53,929 bases of DNA. It comes from Methanocella sp. Lineage in GTDB: Archaea > Halobacteriota > Methanocellia > Methanocellales > Methanocellaceae. Location of the stretch: positions 1-53,929 of the forward strand of contig NZ_DATJPM010000075.1 in the NCBI RefSeq assembly GCF_035506375.1. The letters are read 5' to 3'. The translations under genes and the position numbers were made by a program. Shown here one piece after another: positions 34,553 through 42,802 of this stretch (positions are counted from its first letter, which is position 1; each line of letters begins with the position of its first letter). Below the pieces are notes generated by a model that was given only the letters and a program-made list of their open reading frames with translations, was not told where the DNA came from and searched no databases.

Positions 34553-35783
34553 ATTTTTTCTCAAGATTTTCGATTAATTCTTCTCCATTTTTCACAGTCA
34601 GTCCCCCGTTATCCCTGATCTTTTGGACCATAGCGGTCGCGCTTCCGTTCGTAAAGTCATTAATATCGTTCTTCTCGACCATGATCACAGGCCTGCCGGA
34701 AGCGAGGGCGGCTTCGAGGTTCTTCAGGTTGCCCCAGCCGAACGGCACATCCGAGATCACGATAACGTCAGCTTTTTTCATCAGGCCGACGACCTGCGCA
34801 TATGCCTCGGGCGTTATGGGCGAGAACGGCGCCTCGCTCACGGCGGGGATGCCGAGCTGCAGGGCGGTATCGTAGTCGGAATCGAGCACGTTCAGGGCGC
34901 CCGTGGTCACGTTATATCCATGCGACCGGAGCAGGTACATGAGCTGAGTCCCCGTGCCTGCGCCGCAGACGAGGTGCACGGTGCGGCCGTTGGAGGGGCC
35001 GGCGGCTCCCGGCACGTCCAGCAATGTCACGTACAGGTAGCCGGTTACAGGGTGCTTTTTTACCATGACGTTCGCGCCGAACGCCCTGCGGATATTCTCC
35101 TGTATCAGCACATCTTCCGGGCTGCCCGTCGCCAGTATCCGGTTTTCCGACAGCAGAATGAGGCGGTCGCAGTAGCGGGCCGCCAGGTTGAGGTCGTGCA
35201 GGATGACGATGACGACGAGGCCGCGCTCGTCCTTCAGGCGCTTTACCAGGTCCAGGATCTCTATCTGGTGGTTGATGTCCAGGTGCGAGACGGGCTCGTC
35301 CAGAAGCAATATAGACGGCTCCTGGGCCAGCGCCCTGGCGATAATGACGCGCTGCCGTTCGCCTCCGCTTAATTCGGAGAAAGGCCTTTCCCGGAGGTGC
35401 CAGGTGTTGGTGAGCATCATGGACTCCAGGGCGATATCCATGTCTTTCCTGCCCTCGAGCTCGAACCGACCCATGTGCGGGTTCCGGCCCATGAGGACCA
35501 CCTCCAGGCAGGTAAAGTCGAAGTCCATGTTCGTGTCCTGGGGCACGACGGCCATGTGCCTGGCCAGCTCTTTCGGCGTATAGCGCTCCAGCTCCTTCCC
35601 GCAGATGACGACCCTGCCGGAGGTCGGCTTTAGGATCTTACTGAGCGTCTTAAGCAGCGTGGACTTGCCCGAGCCGTTGGGGCCGATGATGCCTATACAT
35701 TCGCCCTTATCGGCGCTAAACGTGATATCGTCGAGCACTTTTACGGTGCCATAGTTGAAAGAGAGGCTTGTGATATCCAGCAT
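34542..35783 (-). CDS. BtuD/FecE-type ABC ATPase with extra C-terminal domain
   Basis: 413 residues. Residues 1-255 are an importer ATPase: Walker A GPNGSGKST (34-42), LSGGERQRV, LLLDEPVSHLD. Residues about 265-413 form an additional Rossmann-like domain (LVCGAGTGTQLMYLLRSHGYNVTTGALN ... ADVIVISDVPFGWGN ... GRPVIMVEKND). The start at 35783 lies 1 nt after the permease stop; the upstream open frame is Arg/Ser-rich shadow. Works with the BtuC-like permease in cobalamin, heme or siderophore uptake; no binding protein is encoded nearby. The last three codons and stop come from an intergenic repeat. Confidence 0.85.
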   Translation of the reverse strand: MLDITSLSFNYGTVKVLDDITFSADKGECIGIIGPNGSGKSTLLKTLSKILKPTSGRVVICGKELERYTPKELARHMAVVPQDTNMDFDFTCLEVVLMGRNPHMGRFELEGRKDMDIALESMMLTNTWHLRERPFSELSGGERQRVIIARALAQEPSILLLDEPVSHLDINHQIEILDLVKRLKDERGLVVIVILHDLNLAARYCDRLILLSENRILATGSPEDVLIQENIRRAFGANVMVKKHPVTGYLYVTLLDVPGAAGPSNGRTVHLVCGAGTGTQLMYLLRSHGYNVTTGALNVLDSDYDTALQLGIPAVSEAPFSPITPEAYAQVVGLMKKADVIVISDVPFGWGNLKNLEAALASGRPVIMVEKNDINDFTNGSATAMVQKIRDNGGLTVKNGEELIENLEKKLLC

Positions 35784-35784
35784 G

Positions 35785-36873
35785 CTATGCCACGCTCTTT
35801 TTCTTTCTCGATAGGAGGTATATGAAGAATGGCGCCCCGATGAGGGCGGTGATAATGCCGACCGGCACTTCGGTCGGCTGGATGATGATCCGCGAGAACG
35901 TGTCCGCAAGGGTGAGGAACATCGCCCCGGCCAGGACGGAGGACGGTATCAGTATACGGTGGTCCGGGCCGACGATGAGGCGCATGATATGCGGCGTGAC
36001 CAGCCCGACAAAGCCTATGATGCCGCTCACCGAGACGGCGGCCGCCGTGATCAGCGACATGAGGGCCATCATGCCCGCCTTGAGCAAATGCACGTTCGTC
36101 CCCAGGTGCGAGGCCGCCTCATCGCCTAATAGCAAGGTGTTCAGGTCGCGGGAGAACGCGAATATGATAATGCTGCCGATGAGCGCCATGGGCAGCATGA
36201 GCCAGATGTCGTTCCAGCTACTATTCCACAGAGCGCCCATCACCCAGTAAACGACCTGGCTGAGCGTGTGGCCGCCAATATACATTAAGAACGAGGTCAT
36301 AGCGGAGAAGAATGCCGATATGGCGATGCCCGCCAGGAGCAGCGTCTCGATGGGGAACTTATCGCCCGTCCTCCCGATGTTTAAGACGAGGAAAGCGGCG
36401 GCGAGGCCCCCTATGAAGGCGCCAAGCTGTAATGCGCCAAAATTTAGCGTTATGACGAGCATCGGTATGGCCACGGACACCGCGGACAGCCCAAAGTCGA
36501 TGACGACCGCGGCGCCAAATGCCGCACCCGAGGAGACGCCGAGGATATATGGGTCGGCCATCGGATTCTTGAAGGTGGCCTGCGCCGCGACGCCGGCGAC
36601 GGAGAGCGTCGCCCCGACGAGCAGGCCCAGGATGACCCGGGGCAGCCTGACGAGCATGATGATGCCGGCTTCGCCGTCCGTCCAGGTCTTTGTAATATGC
36701 ATATGATCGGAGAGATACGGTATCTTCGAGACTGTGTCCGAAATAATGATCATGGCGACCTTATCGATGCTGATGTTGGCTGGGCCGACCGCCGTCGCTA
36801 CCACGACGACGCATAATAGCAGCACGAATAAAACGGCGAGGGTGATCGCCCACCTGTAGAGCTTTTTATCCAT
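35785..36873 (-). CDS. BtuC/FecD-family ABC transporter permease
   Basis: A 362-residue membrane protein with about ten helices and FecCD-family sequence: RLPRVILGLLVGATLSVAGVAAQATFKNPMADPYILGVSSGAAFGA and GIIGFVGLVTPHIMRLIVGPDHR (coupling-helix region). It imports cobalamin, heme or iron chelates with the ATPase encoded immediately downstream. GGTGGG precedes the ATG. Substrate cannot be read; corrinoid uptake is plausible in a methanogen. Confidence 0.93.
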   Translation of the reverse strand: MDKKLYRWAITLAVLFVLLLCVVVVATAVGPANISIDKVAMIIISDTVSKIPYLSDHMHITKTWTDGEAGIIMLVRLPRVILGLLVGATLSVAGVAAQATFKNPMADPYILGVSSGAAFGAAVVIDFGLSAVSVAIPMLVITLNFGALQLGAFIGGLAAAFLVLNIGRTGDKFPIETLLLAGIAISAFFSAMTSFLMYIGGHTLSQVVYWVMGALWNSSWNDIWLMLPMALIGSIIIFAFSRDLNTLLLGDEAASHLGTNVHLLKAGMMALMSLITAAAVSVSGIIGFVGLVTPHIMRLIVGPDHRILIPSSVLAGAMFLTLADTFSRIIIQPTEVPVGIITALIGAPFFIYLLSRKKKSVA

Positions 36874-36985
36874 TGGCCCACCGTTACTTAAATAAACTTT
36901 AGTATTATCAACTTTACTTTATAATGTGAGCGCCCGGATAAATAGATATTGGCGGCCAAACCTTTCCTGGGGCATGCTCCGCCTT

Positions 36986-37507
36986 CTAAGTAATATATTT
37001 AAAGTCTAAAAGATTGACGTCCGGCACGTCGGATATCTTATGCGTCGCGCTGCTGGACATATTCAGGACGGTCATATTATTTCCGCTTATCACGGTCTCG
37101 TATGTCGTGGCATTTTGACCGCTGTCCGGGATGACCGAATAGTGGCCGTTACCAAGCGCGGTCCATGTTCCATTTATGAATACGGGCACATACGAAACAC
37201 TATCTCCCGTCTTATGCATATACCAGCCCATCTCCAGTATCGAGCCGTTGCTGTAATAGGCATAAGCCCAGTAATTATTATTGTCCGTCCAGGTGCCTAC
37301 TATCGGGTCGTTGACCGTCCTGTTCATGAATAACCAGATACCAGCTATGAAAATACAAACGACCACGACTCCGACGATGATCCAGGTTATCCTATTACTG
37401 TCGTCCTTAGCGAGGCCGTGATGTTGCTCCGCCGATGCCTGTCGCCGCTTACTGGATTTGCTCAACGCGAACACCTGCCTTAAACCATTGCATCTGGTGC
37501 ACACCAT
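36986..37507 (-). CDS. Membrane-anchored extracytoplasmic protein, unknown function
   Basis: 173 residues: a basic N-terminus beginning MVCTRC, one membrane helix (about 44-62, WIIVGVVVVCIFIAGIWLFM) and a C-terminal domain with DPIVGTWTDNNNYWAYAYYSNGS, resembling small beta-sandwich or lipocalin-like folds (GTW start). A TATA-like TATAAG lies about 33 bp upstream of the ATG. It is divergent from the ArsR-like regulator with only 9 bp between the outermost possible starts. Confidence 0.7.
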   Translation of the reverse strand: MVCTRCNGLRQVFALSKSSKRRQASAEQHHGLAKDDSNRITWIIVGVVVVCIFIAGIWLFMNRTVNDPIVGTWTDNNNYWAYAYYSNGSILEMGWYMHKTGDSVSYVPVFINGTWTALGNGHYSVIPDSGQNATTYETVISGNNMTVLNMSSSATHKISDVPDVNLLDFKYIT

Positions 37508-37584
37508 ACTACCTTAATGGGTAGATACTTTTTGCTCTTATACGCTTACGATGGCCGACAGTTGGACGGTCTGGCGAGAAATGA

Positions 37585-37591
37585 TTTATAT
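37585..37591 (+). promoter_or_regulatory. TATA box suggesting leaderless start of regulator
   Basis: TTTATAT lies about 25 bp upstream of the ATG at 37613, the distance expected between TATA box and transcription start, so the mRNA would start at or next to this ATG. No ribosome-binding site precedes it. Confidence 0.5.
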
Positions 37592-37612
37592 GCTCGTATC
37601 CAACATCTGCTC

Positions 37613-38224
37613 ATGCCAGTTAAAGCGAGGCCGGCCGACGGGATGCCTGACGTACTTATTGTTGATAAGCCGCAGGACATACGGCTGATATTTAGCGAAA
37701 AGCATAACATGGTCCTGAAGCTCGTAATGGAGAAAGAGCTTTCCATTTCCGATATTGCCCGGGCGCTGAACATGAATCCCGGGTCGGCATATTATTACCT
37801 GAAGGAGCTGGAAAAGCATGGTCTGGTCAGGCTCGTGCGCGAGGAGGTCAAGGGCGGTATCGTTAAAAAGTACTACCGGGCGGCCGCCCGGCGTATCCTC
37901 ATGGATACGCCCGACTTTAACCGCCGGCAACTGTCGATGCCGGCCGCGGACCTGGCAGGGCACCTTCTCAGGTCGGTCGAATTCCTGGGATATCACGTGT
38001 TACCCGATAACGTCGAGGATGCAAAGGACCTGCTGTTACGCTACGACCGGCGTGTTCGGGAGCTCATCTTCGACCTGGAAAACCGGGGCCTCGGGAACGT
38101 AGAAAATAATGCCATCACGCTCCAAAACTCGTACTACCTGATCTTGAGTATCCAGTCTAAGAGCGACCCGGAAATGGGCAGGATATTGAGCGAGTTCGAT
38201 AAGCTGTTCCTGCCATACGAATGA
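37613..38224 (+). CDS. ArsR-like winged-helix transcriptional regulator
   Basis: 203 residues beginning MPVKARPADGMPDVLIVDKP. The winged helix is at about residues 25-100 (HNMVLKLVMEKELSISDIARALNMNPGSAYYYLKELEKHGLVRLV, wing EEVKGGIVKKYYRAAARRI), followed by a helical effector domain of about 100 residues. The family is the HTH_20/ArsR-type regulator common in methanogens. The start at 37613 is favoured by the TATA spacing; the frame is open back to 37517. Effector unknown. Confidence 0.78.
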   Translation: MPVKARPADGMPDVLIVDKPQDIRLIFSEKHNMVLKLVMEKELSISDIARALNMNPGSAYYYLKELEKHGLVRLVREEVKGGIVKKYYRAAARRILMDTPDFNRRQLSMPAADLAGHLLRSVEFLGYHVLPDNVEDAKDLLLRYDRRVRELIFDLENRGLGNVENNAITLQNSYYLILSIQSKSDPEMGRILSEFDKLFLPYE

Positions 38225-38349
38225 CCCGCTTTTACTTTTTTTAATGGTTTGTCCAGTAATAAAAAGCGCATAATAAGGCGAAATAACTGCTTATTTTCTG
38301 CCCAATGTTTTAGTAAGGGCCGGGAGTACCTTATTTCTGGAGGGGAAAT

Positions 38350-38820
38350 ATGGAGAGGATACGAGCGCTGCTCATCGCAGCCAGCCTTATTATATGCCTG
38401 TCTTTAGCATCCGTCCCTTGCGGTGCACAATTCCTCGGCGCGGGCATCGCGCTCAACAAGCACCTCGGCGACACGATCAACTTCGACTTCGGGAAGAACA
38501 TCGGCGTCGGCAACTCCGCCTTCGGCCTGGCGGGCCTGGACGTGTCTGTCACGTGGGGCGCGGACTATAACCTGGCGGCCATGGCCGGATACCCGTATGG
38601 CTATGGGGGCCTGGGCGCCGTGACGCAGGGCGACCTGGGCTATAATCTTGGCGTGACGGTGGATGCTGTGCAGGGAGCCGGATTTGACGGCAGCGCCTGG
38701 GGCATACCGCAGGCGGAGCAGGGCATCACGAGGACGCACTTTGAGCAGGGGATCGCCGAGAATGCGCAGATCAACGATTTAGAGGTGGCCTACCCGTTCT
38801 CGCCAATGCTTGTGGCTTAA
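38350..38820 (+). CDS. Small secreted protein, AYPF-tail family
   Basis: 156 residues with a signal peptide (LLIAASLIICLSLASVPCGA), then a Gly/Ala-rich mature part (FGKNIGVGNSAFGLAGLDVSVTWGADYN ... THFEQGIAENAQINDLEVAYPFSPMLVA). A GGAGGGG site precedes the ATG. The tail (Q/N-rich segment, then AYPF) resembles the C-termini of the secreted proteins at 39588 and 40177. No known domain; extracellular or cell-wall location is inferred from the signal. Confidence 0.72.
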   Translation: MERIRALLIAASLIICLSLASVPCGAQFLGAGIALNKHLGDTINFDFGKNIGVGNSAFGLAGLDVSVTWGADYNLAAMAGYPYGYGGLGAVTQGDLGYNLGVTVDAVQGAGFDGSAWGIPQAEQGITRTHFEQGIAENAQINDLEVAYPFSPMLVA

Positions 38821-38828
38821 ATTTGCTT

Positions 38829-38853
38829 AAGGGCTATTGCCCTTTTTTCTTTT
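38829..38853 (+). terminator. Terminator after secreted-protein gene
   Basis: AAGGGC-TATT-GCCCTT forms a perfect 6-bp stem with a 4-nt loop running into TTTTCTTTT, 9 bp after the stop codon. Confidence 0.7.
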
Positions 38854-38968
38854 ATGGTTCTTGTGCCATCCTGGAGTGTCCTTAACCACGAGTGGTTTGA
38901 TTGTGTTTACAGTGTCTTACTGTTTTTGTGTTCGTAAATCTAAAAAGAGTTTAGTGTCTTCAGTAGTG

Positions 38969-39381
38969 CCGTGTTTGTTTAGTGGTCCTTTGCCCTATTT
39001 TCGACTTTCGTACTGCTCGTCGGTTTTTCAACACGAAAGCACGAAAATTTTTATATCCCACGTAAGGGGCACTAAAATCACTAAGGCCCATGCCTGGCGC
39101 TTAAAACACGAAACAACATCTCCAATGGCGCTAAAGCGCTAAAGGATTGAAACACGAGAACGGCATGACTTTAATAGTTATGCTTTCCCTCGTGTTTCAT
39201 TCTACTAGGGATGTTCGAGCCTTAGAGAGGTTGTTTCGTGTTTTGACGCTCAAGCATACACCTTAGAGAGGTTCGTGCCCTTACGTGGGATATAAAAAAA
39301 TTCGTGATTTCGTGTTGAAAAAACCGAACAAATCAGCGAACGAAAACAAACAAAGGACAAACGATTATAAAACAAACACGG
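38969..39381. repeat. Giant 413-bp intergenic hairpin
   Basis: Nested inverted arms: outer CCGTGTTTGTTT (38969-38980) with AAACAAACACGG (39370-39381); a 53-nt pair (39020-39072 with 39275-39327, including CAACACGAAA, TTTTTATATCCCACGTAA and GGGCAC); inner AAAACACGAAACAAC with GTTGTTTCGTGTTTT; apex GAAACACGAG (39149-39158) with CTCGTGTTTC (39189-39198). It occupies most of the 767-bp gap between the convergent genes ending at 38820 and 39588. No credible gene within. Confidence 0.82.
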
Positions 39382-39526
39382 AACCACTGGTCTTCGTGTT
39401 AAAAACCGAGGGCCGTACGTGAGTCGCAAAGACGAGAAACAAATCGGTGAACGACGATTATAGCATAAACAATAGAATAACAAACATCTAAATTCTTTAA
39501 TAATCACGGATAAAAATAAGATTTAG

Positions 39527-39557
39527 CGGGGTAAGGCTCCCCGGGGAGCCTTCCCCG
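39527..39557 (-). terminator. GC-rich hairpin, probable terminator of the leftward secreted-protein gene
   Basis: CGGGGTAAGGCTCCCC and GGGGAGCCTTCCCCG are inverted with one unpaired base, with no loop apart from the centre. Read leftward the stem is followed by CTAAATCTTATTTTTA. It lies 30 bp past the stop of the gene at 39588. Confidence 0.6.
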
Positions 39558-39587
39558 AATACTATTGCGAATTCAGGTGTAGCACGC

Positions 39588-39944
39588 CTACATGAAGCCC
39601 ATCGACGGCACGGGCGAGCCGCCGATACTCAGCCACGGGTAGGCGAACTGGGCGTATTGCGTCTGCCTCTGGAACGCGATCTGGCTCAGCGTACTCTGGG
39701 TATTGCCATCCTGCAGGATCGTCGGGAACGACATCGCAGTCGTTCCACCGATGGTCGGGAACGATATGTCGGCCGCCTGGACTTCGGTAGTGTTCTGGAA
39801 CGCTGCCTGGAAGCTCGTGAGCGTATTATTCTCCACCATGGTCGGGAATCCCCAGGACATGGGCACCAGGGATGCAATGCCTGGTAACACCATTAAGGCG
39901 ACGACCCCTATAGTAAGTACTGTCAGTATAAGTCTTTTTACCAT
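39588..39944 (-). CDS. Small secreted repeat protein, AYPF-tail family
   Basis: 118 residues with a signal peptide (LILTVLTIGVVALMVLPGIA) and two internal copies of a F-P-T-[MI]-x-[EQ]-[ND]-x-[TN]-T repeat (FPTMVENNTLTSFQAAF and FPTILQDGNTQSTLSQIAF), then QTQYAQFAYPWLSIGGSPVPSMGFM. The start at 39944 follows a strong GAGGAGGGTAATA leader identical in pattern to that of the gene at 40177. Paralogue of 40177 and related to 38350. Unknown surface function. Confidence 0.76.
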   Translation of the reverse strand: MVKRLILTVLTIGVVALMVLPGIASLVPMSWGFPTMVENNTLTSFQAAFQNTTEVQAADISFPTIGGTTAMSFPTILQDGNTQSTLSQIAFQRQTQYAQFAYPWLSIGGSPVPSMGFM

Positions 39945-40176
39945 TATATTACCCTCCTCAGATAGAAGAGTATGAAGGGCATTTACTAATATATTAGTCA
40001 TTTTATAAACATTTCTAGGGCATCTTTATTGTTTTTTCACTAACTCTTAAAGGCTTAATTTCCTTGAATTAACGATATCCATTGCTCTCCGGATAATGAG
40101 ATAAAAAAAGCGTTTTTATCTATCTATTGAGCGGGTTGTGTCTAACCGGGGAGAGTATAGAGTAAGGTGCTTTTGT

Positions 40177-40623
40177 CTACCAGCCGAAGCCGAAGCCAGG
40201 CAGAGACACAGCGCCGACGCCGACGAACGGGTAAGCGAACTCAGCGTACTCGTTGGTCTGGGCGAAGTCGGTGTGCGTGACGTCCTGGGTCTGACAGACC
40301 GTCTGGCAGATGTCCGGGAACGCAAGGTTCACGGGGCCGAACGGCAGCACGTTCGCCGTCAGGTCCGCGTCTCCACAGGGCGTATCGACCCCGAGAGTGC
40401 TGGCGCCCAGGTGCAGGCCATCGATGCTCGCCGGGAAGTTGATGTTGATGTTCTCAAAATCGGTCGCAGCAGCGGTATCCTGGTTGAACGCGCTGGTCGA
40501 GCCGTTCTGCACTATCACCGGGAAGCCATACGTGGTCGAGACCAGGCTGGCGTACGCGATGCCGGCAAAAGCCATGAAGGTCACGACCATGCATACAGTT
40601 ATTCCTAAAAGTTTTGTTCTCAT
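40177..40623 (-). CDS. Small secreted repeat protein, AYPF-tail family
   Basis: 148 residues with a signal peptide (LLGITVCMVVTFMAFAGIAYA), then STTYGFPVIVQNGSTSAFNQDT, matching the FP-x-x-Q-N-G repeat of the neighbouring paralogue, and the tail TNEYAEFAYPFVGVGAVSLPGFGFGW. Four cysteines in the middle (PCGDADL, DICQTVCQ) could form disulfides. GAGGAGGGTAATACA precedes the ATG. It is transcribed ahead of and in line with the gene at 39588, with a 232-bp gap. Confidence 0.76.
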   Translation of the reverse strand: MRTKLLGITVCMVVTFMAFAGIAYASLVSTTYGFPVIVQNGSTSAFNQDTAAATDFENININFPASIDGLHLGASTLGVDTPCGDADLTANVLPFGPVNLAFPDICQTVCQTQDVTHTDFAQTNEYAEFAYPFVGVGAVSLPGFGFGW

Positions 40624-40765
40624 TGTATTACCCTCCTCTAATCAGGGGATAATCACGATGCTATCTAATATGTTCGTGACCGTATGCACCATAAAAGCGT
40701 AAAAATTGTGGATTTGGAATACGCCTTAAAAGTTTAAAAAAATTAAAGCGCCCGCCGATAAGCCT

Positions 40766-40930
40766 TTAGAGGCCCCTGAATTTTTCGTCGACGCTCATAT
40801 GATCGCCGCAGTCGGGACAGCGGTCGTCGTATATGACCCTGGGCAACTCGCCGTCCAGATGGCTTCGCAGGGACGAGTTCTGGCCCATGCCGATGGCGAC
40901 CCGCGTGACGCCGCACTTCGGGCATTTCAT
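40766..40930 (-). CDS. Small zinc-ribbon protein
   Basis: 54 residues beginning MKCPKCGVTRVAIG with a second pair in RCPDCGDH, a classic C-x2-C...C-x2-C zinc ribbon. A TATA-like ATATATAAAA lies about 25 bp before the ATG at 40930, consistent with a leaderless transcript; in-frame ATGs upstream would fall inside or before the TATA box. Function unknown. Confidence 0.68.
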   Translation of the reverse strand: MKCPKCGVTRVAIGMGQNSSLRSHLDGELPRVIYDDRCPDCGDHMSVDEKFRGL

Positions 40931-41063
40931 GGGAACGCCGAGTAGTTTTATATATGCCATATAATAAAAATTCAACCGCTTTGATAAAAAACCTTTTTAA
41001 TTAAATGAACGCCGGACCGCTTGCCTGATACATATAGCTCCAGGGCCGGAAGCGAGACCATAG

Positions 41064-41074
41064 ATTTAAATATA
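41064..41074 (+). promoter_or_regulatory. TATA-box promoter of tRNA-Leu
   Basis: ATTTAAATATA lies about 50 bp upstream of the mature tRNA 5' end, consistent with an archaeal promoter and a short leader. Confidence 0.5.
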
Positions 41075-41121
41075 CGGAAACTCAAATTGGGGAACGCCTT
41101 AAGGCGAAATTATTCAGGAAT

Positions 41122-41206
41122 GCTGGGATAGCCAAGTCAGGTCAACGGCGACAGACTCAAGATCTGTTCCTGTAGAGGTTCTCCGGTTCGAATCCGGATC
41201 CCAGCA
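41122..41206 (+). tRNA. tRNA-Leu (anticodon CAA)
   Basis: An 85-nt class II tRNA. The acceptor GCTGGGA (41122-41128) pairs with TCCCAGC (41199-41205), discriminator A. The anticodon stem ACAGA/TCTGT encloses loop CTCAAGA with anticodon CAA at 41158-41160 (reads UUG, Leu). A long variable arm (TTCCTGTAGAGGTTC region) and a TCCGG-TTCGAAT-CCGGA T-arm are present. No intron, and CCA is not encoded. Confidence 0.96.
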
Positions 41207-41445
41207 TGTTATTTTTAGTCCGAACTTTCAGACTTTTTTACTTTTACGAGAATCGCTAAATTATGGAAGGATCGATGTTAGTTTTAATAAGGCCTTTGAA
41301 ATAAAAGTAAAATCTTTTTTATAAATTACCGAAAATGGTACTGTGTAGTCTGCGGTACTCACTGAAACAAAGTTGTTGACGCTTGCTTGCATGGCTCGGA
41401 TATCGCAGACTTGAAACATGCTTTTATCCAACTAGAATTTTATTC

Positions 41446-42668
41446 TCATAGATTAATGGCTTGTTTAGGAGCGTGTCTCATCCCTTTTATGTGGGCTGCT
41501 AGCGCGATGGCTTGGGTTATGAGGCCTACGGCGCATACGCCATACCAGCCGAAGGCAGAATACCCGTAGGATGCCAGAAATGAGCCTAGCGCGCCGCCGA
41601 TGAAGTAGGCGACCATATAGATGGTATTCAATCGGTTGCGGGACTCATCACCAAGAGCGTGTATCCGGGCTTGGTTCGAGATCTGGCAACTCTGGACGCC
41701 CAGGTCGAGCAGGATGACGCCGACTATTAGTCCCCATATGCTGAACCCGAAGACCAGGAAACACAAGAAGGACAAGATGACGACGGCCATGCCGATCCAA
41801 ATAGTGAACCTTGGACTCCGTTGGTCTGCGATGCGGCCGGCAATTGGAGCGGCAGCAGCGCCCACGACACCTACTAGTCCGAACAGGCCGGCGACTTCCG
41901 CGCTCATTGTGCCCATGTTATAGTGTGAGCTTTCCAGTAGGAAGACTAATGTCGTCCAGAATGCGCTAAAGGCGGCGAACATCATCGCACCATTTAGGGA
42001 CGCCTCCCGGACCACCGGCTTATCCTTTATCAAGGATGCCATAGACTTGAACAATCCAAGATAACTTATGTTGGAGTTTGGCGGAGAAATAGGCAGCCTC
42101 CTGCTTAACAAGAGCGCCAGGGCGACCATGAGGCCGGAGGCAATCCAGTACACGACCTGCCACCCAAAGTACCCGCCCACGAAGCCGCTAAACGTCCGCG
42201 AAAGCAGTATCCCGATAAGCAGACCGCTCATCACCGTCCCTATGATCTTCCCCCGCTCAGCGGGGTCGGCCATCTGCGCCGCCAGTGGGACAATGAGCTG
42301 GGGAACGACAGATGTAAAACCGACGGCAAAAGATGCGATCAGCAGAATTGAACTGCTCCATGAAAAGGACATAAAGAGCAGCGAACATGCCGAAAGGCAC
42401 AGCATTAAGAGTACGAGCTTTTTTTTTCCCGGATATCAGCCAAAGGCAGTATAAGCAACATGCCAAGCGCATAACCCAACTGCGTTAACGTGGCGGCAAA
42501 CCCCACGTCGACCTGGGTCGCATGAAGCGATAGCGCTATATCGCTGAGTAATGGCTGGATATAATAGAGATTGGCCACGGCTATTCCAGTCGTCGCTGCC
42601 ATGATAAGAACAAGAGAACGGTCAAGAACAGTCTTACCAGTAGCTTTTTCTAAGGCTTGCTGAGACAT
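41446..42668 (-). pseudogene. MFS drug/sugar exporter, split by a 1-nt frameshift in a poly-A run
   Basis: Two consecutive frames make one major facilitator transporter of about 405 residues. The N-terminal part (42668 to 42405; TGIAVANLYYIQPLLSDIA, LGYALGMLLILPLADIREKK) and the rest (to 41446; VVPQLIVPLAAQMADPAERGKIIG, MSGLLIGILLSRTFSG) meet at a run of nine As on the coding strand (T42419-42427). One extra A would restore the frame as EKKKLVLLMLCLS. It is either a real loss, a homopolymer sequencing error, or phase-variable. The family is the YgaY/arabinose-efflux type. It is divergent from an HxlR regulator, its likely controller. Confidence 0.82.
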
Positions 42669-42771
42669 GGACGCACCTTCCCTGTTCGGGCTCCGTTGAA
42701 TGCGATTGCTCTCATTTGATACCTCTGCTAGCTAGAACCAGCAGCACATATTCAGTCGCAAGTAACTTATA

Positions 42772-42783
42772 ATAACCAGTTAT
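42772..42783. promoter_or_regulatory. Candidate operator between MFS and HxlR genes
   Basis: ATAAC-CA-GTTAT is a 5-bp-arm palindrome 20 bp upstream of the HxlR start and about 105 bp from the MFS start. HxlR regulators bind short palindromes in such divergent promoters. Confidence 0.4.
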
Positions 42784-42802
42784 CAAAATGTTACCAGGTA
42801 TC

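Noticed and set aside
38837..39507. Short open frames inside the 413-bp hairpin region
   Set aside because: Their translations are low-complexity (Ser/Phe/Cys/Arg) and they arise from the inverted arms; no ribosome-binding sites.
42405..42440. Programmed ribosomal frameshift in the MFS gene
   Set aside because: No downstream stimulator or family precedent is visible; a homopolymer deletion or sequencing error is simpler.
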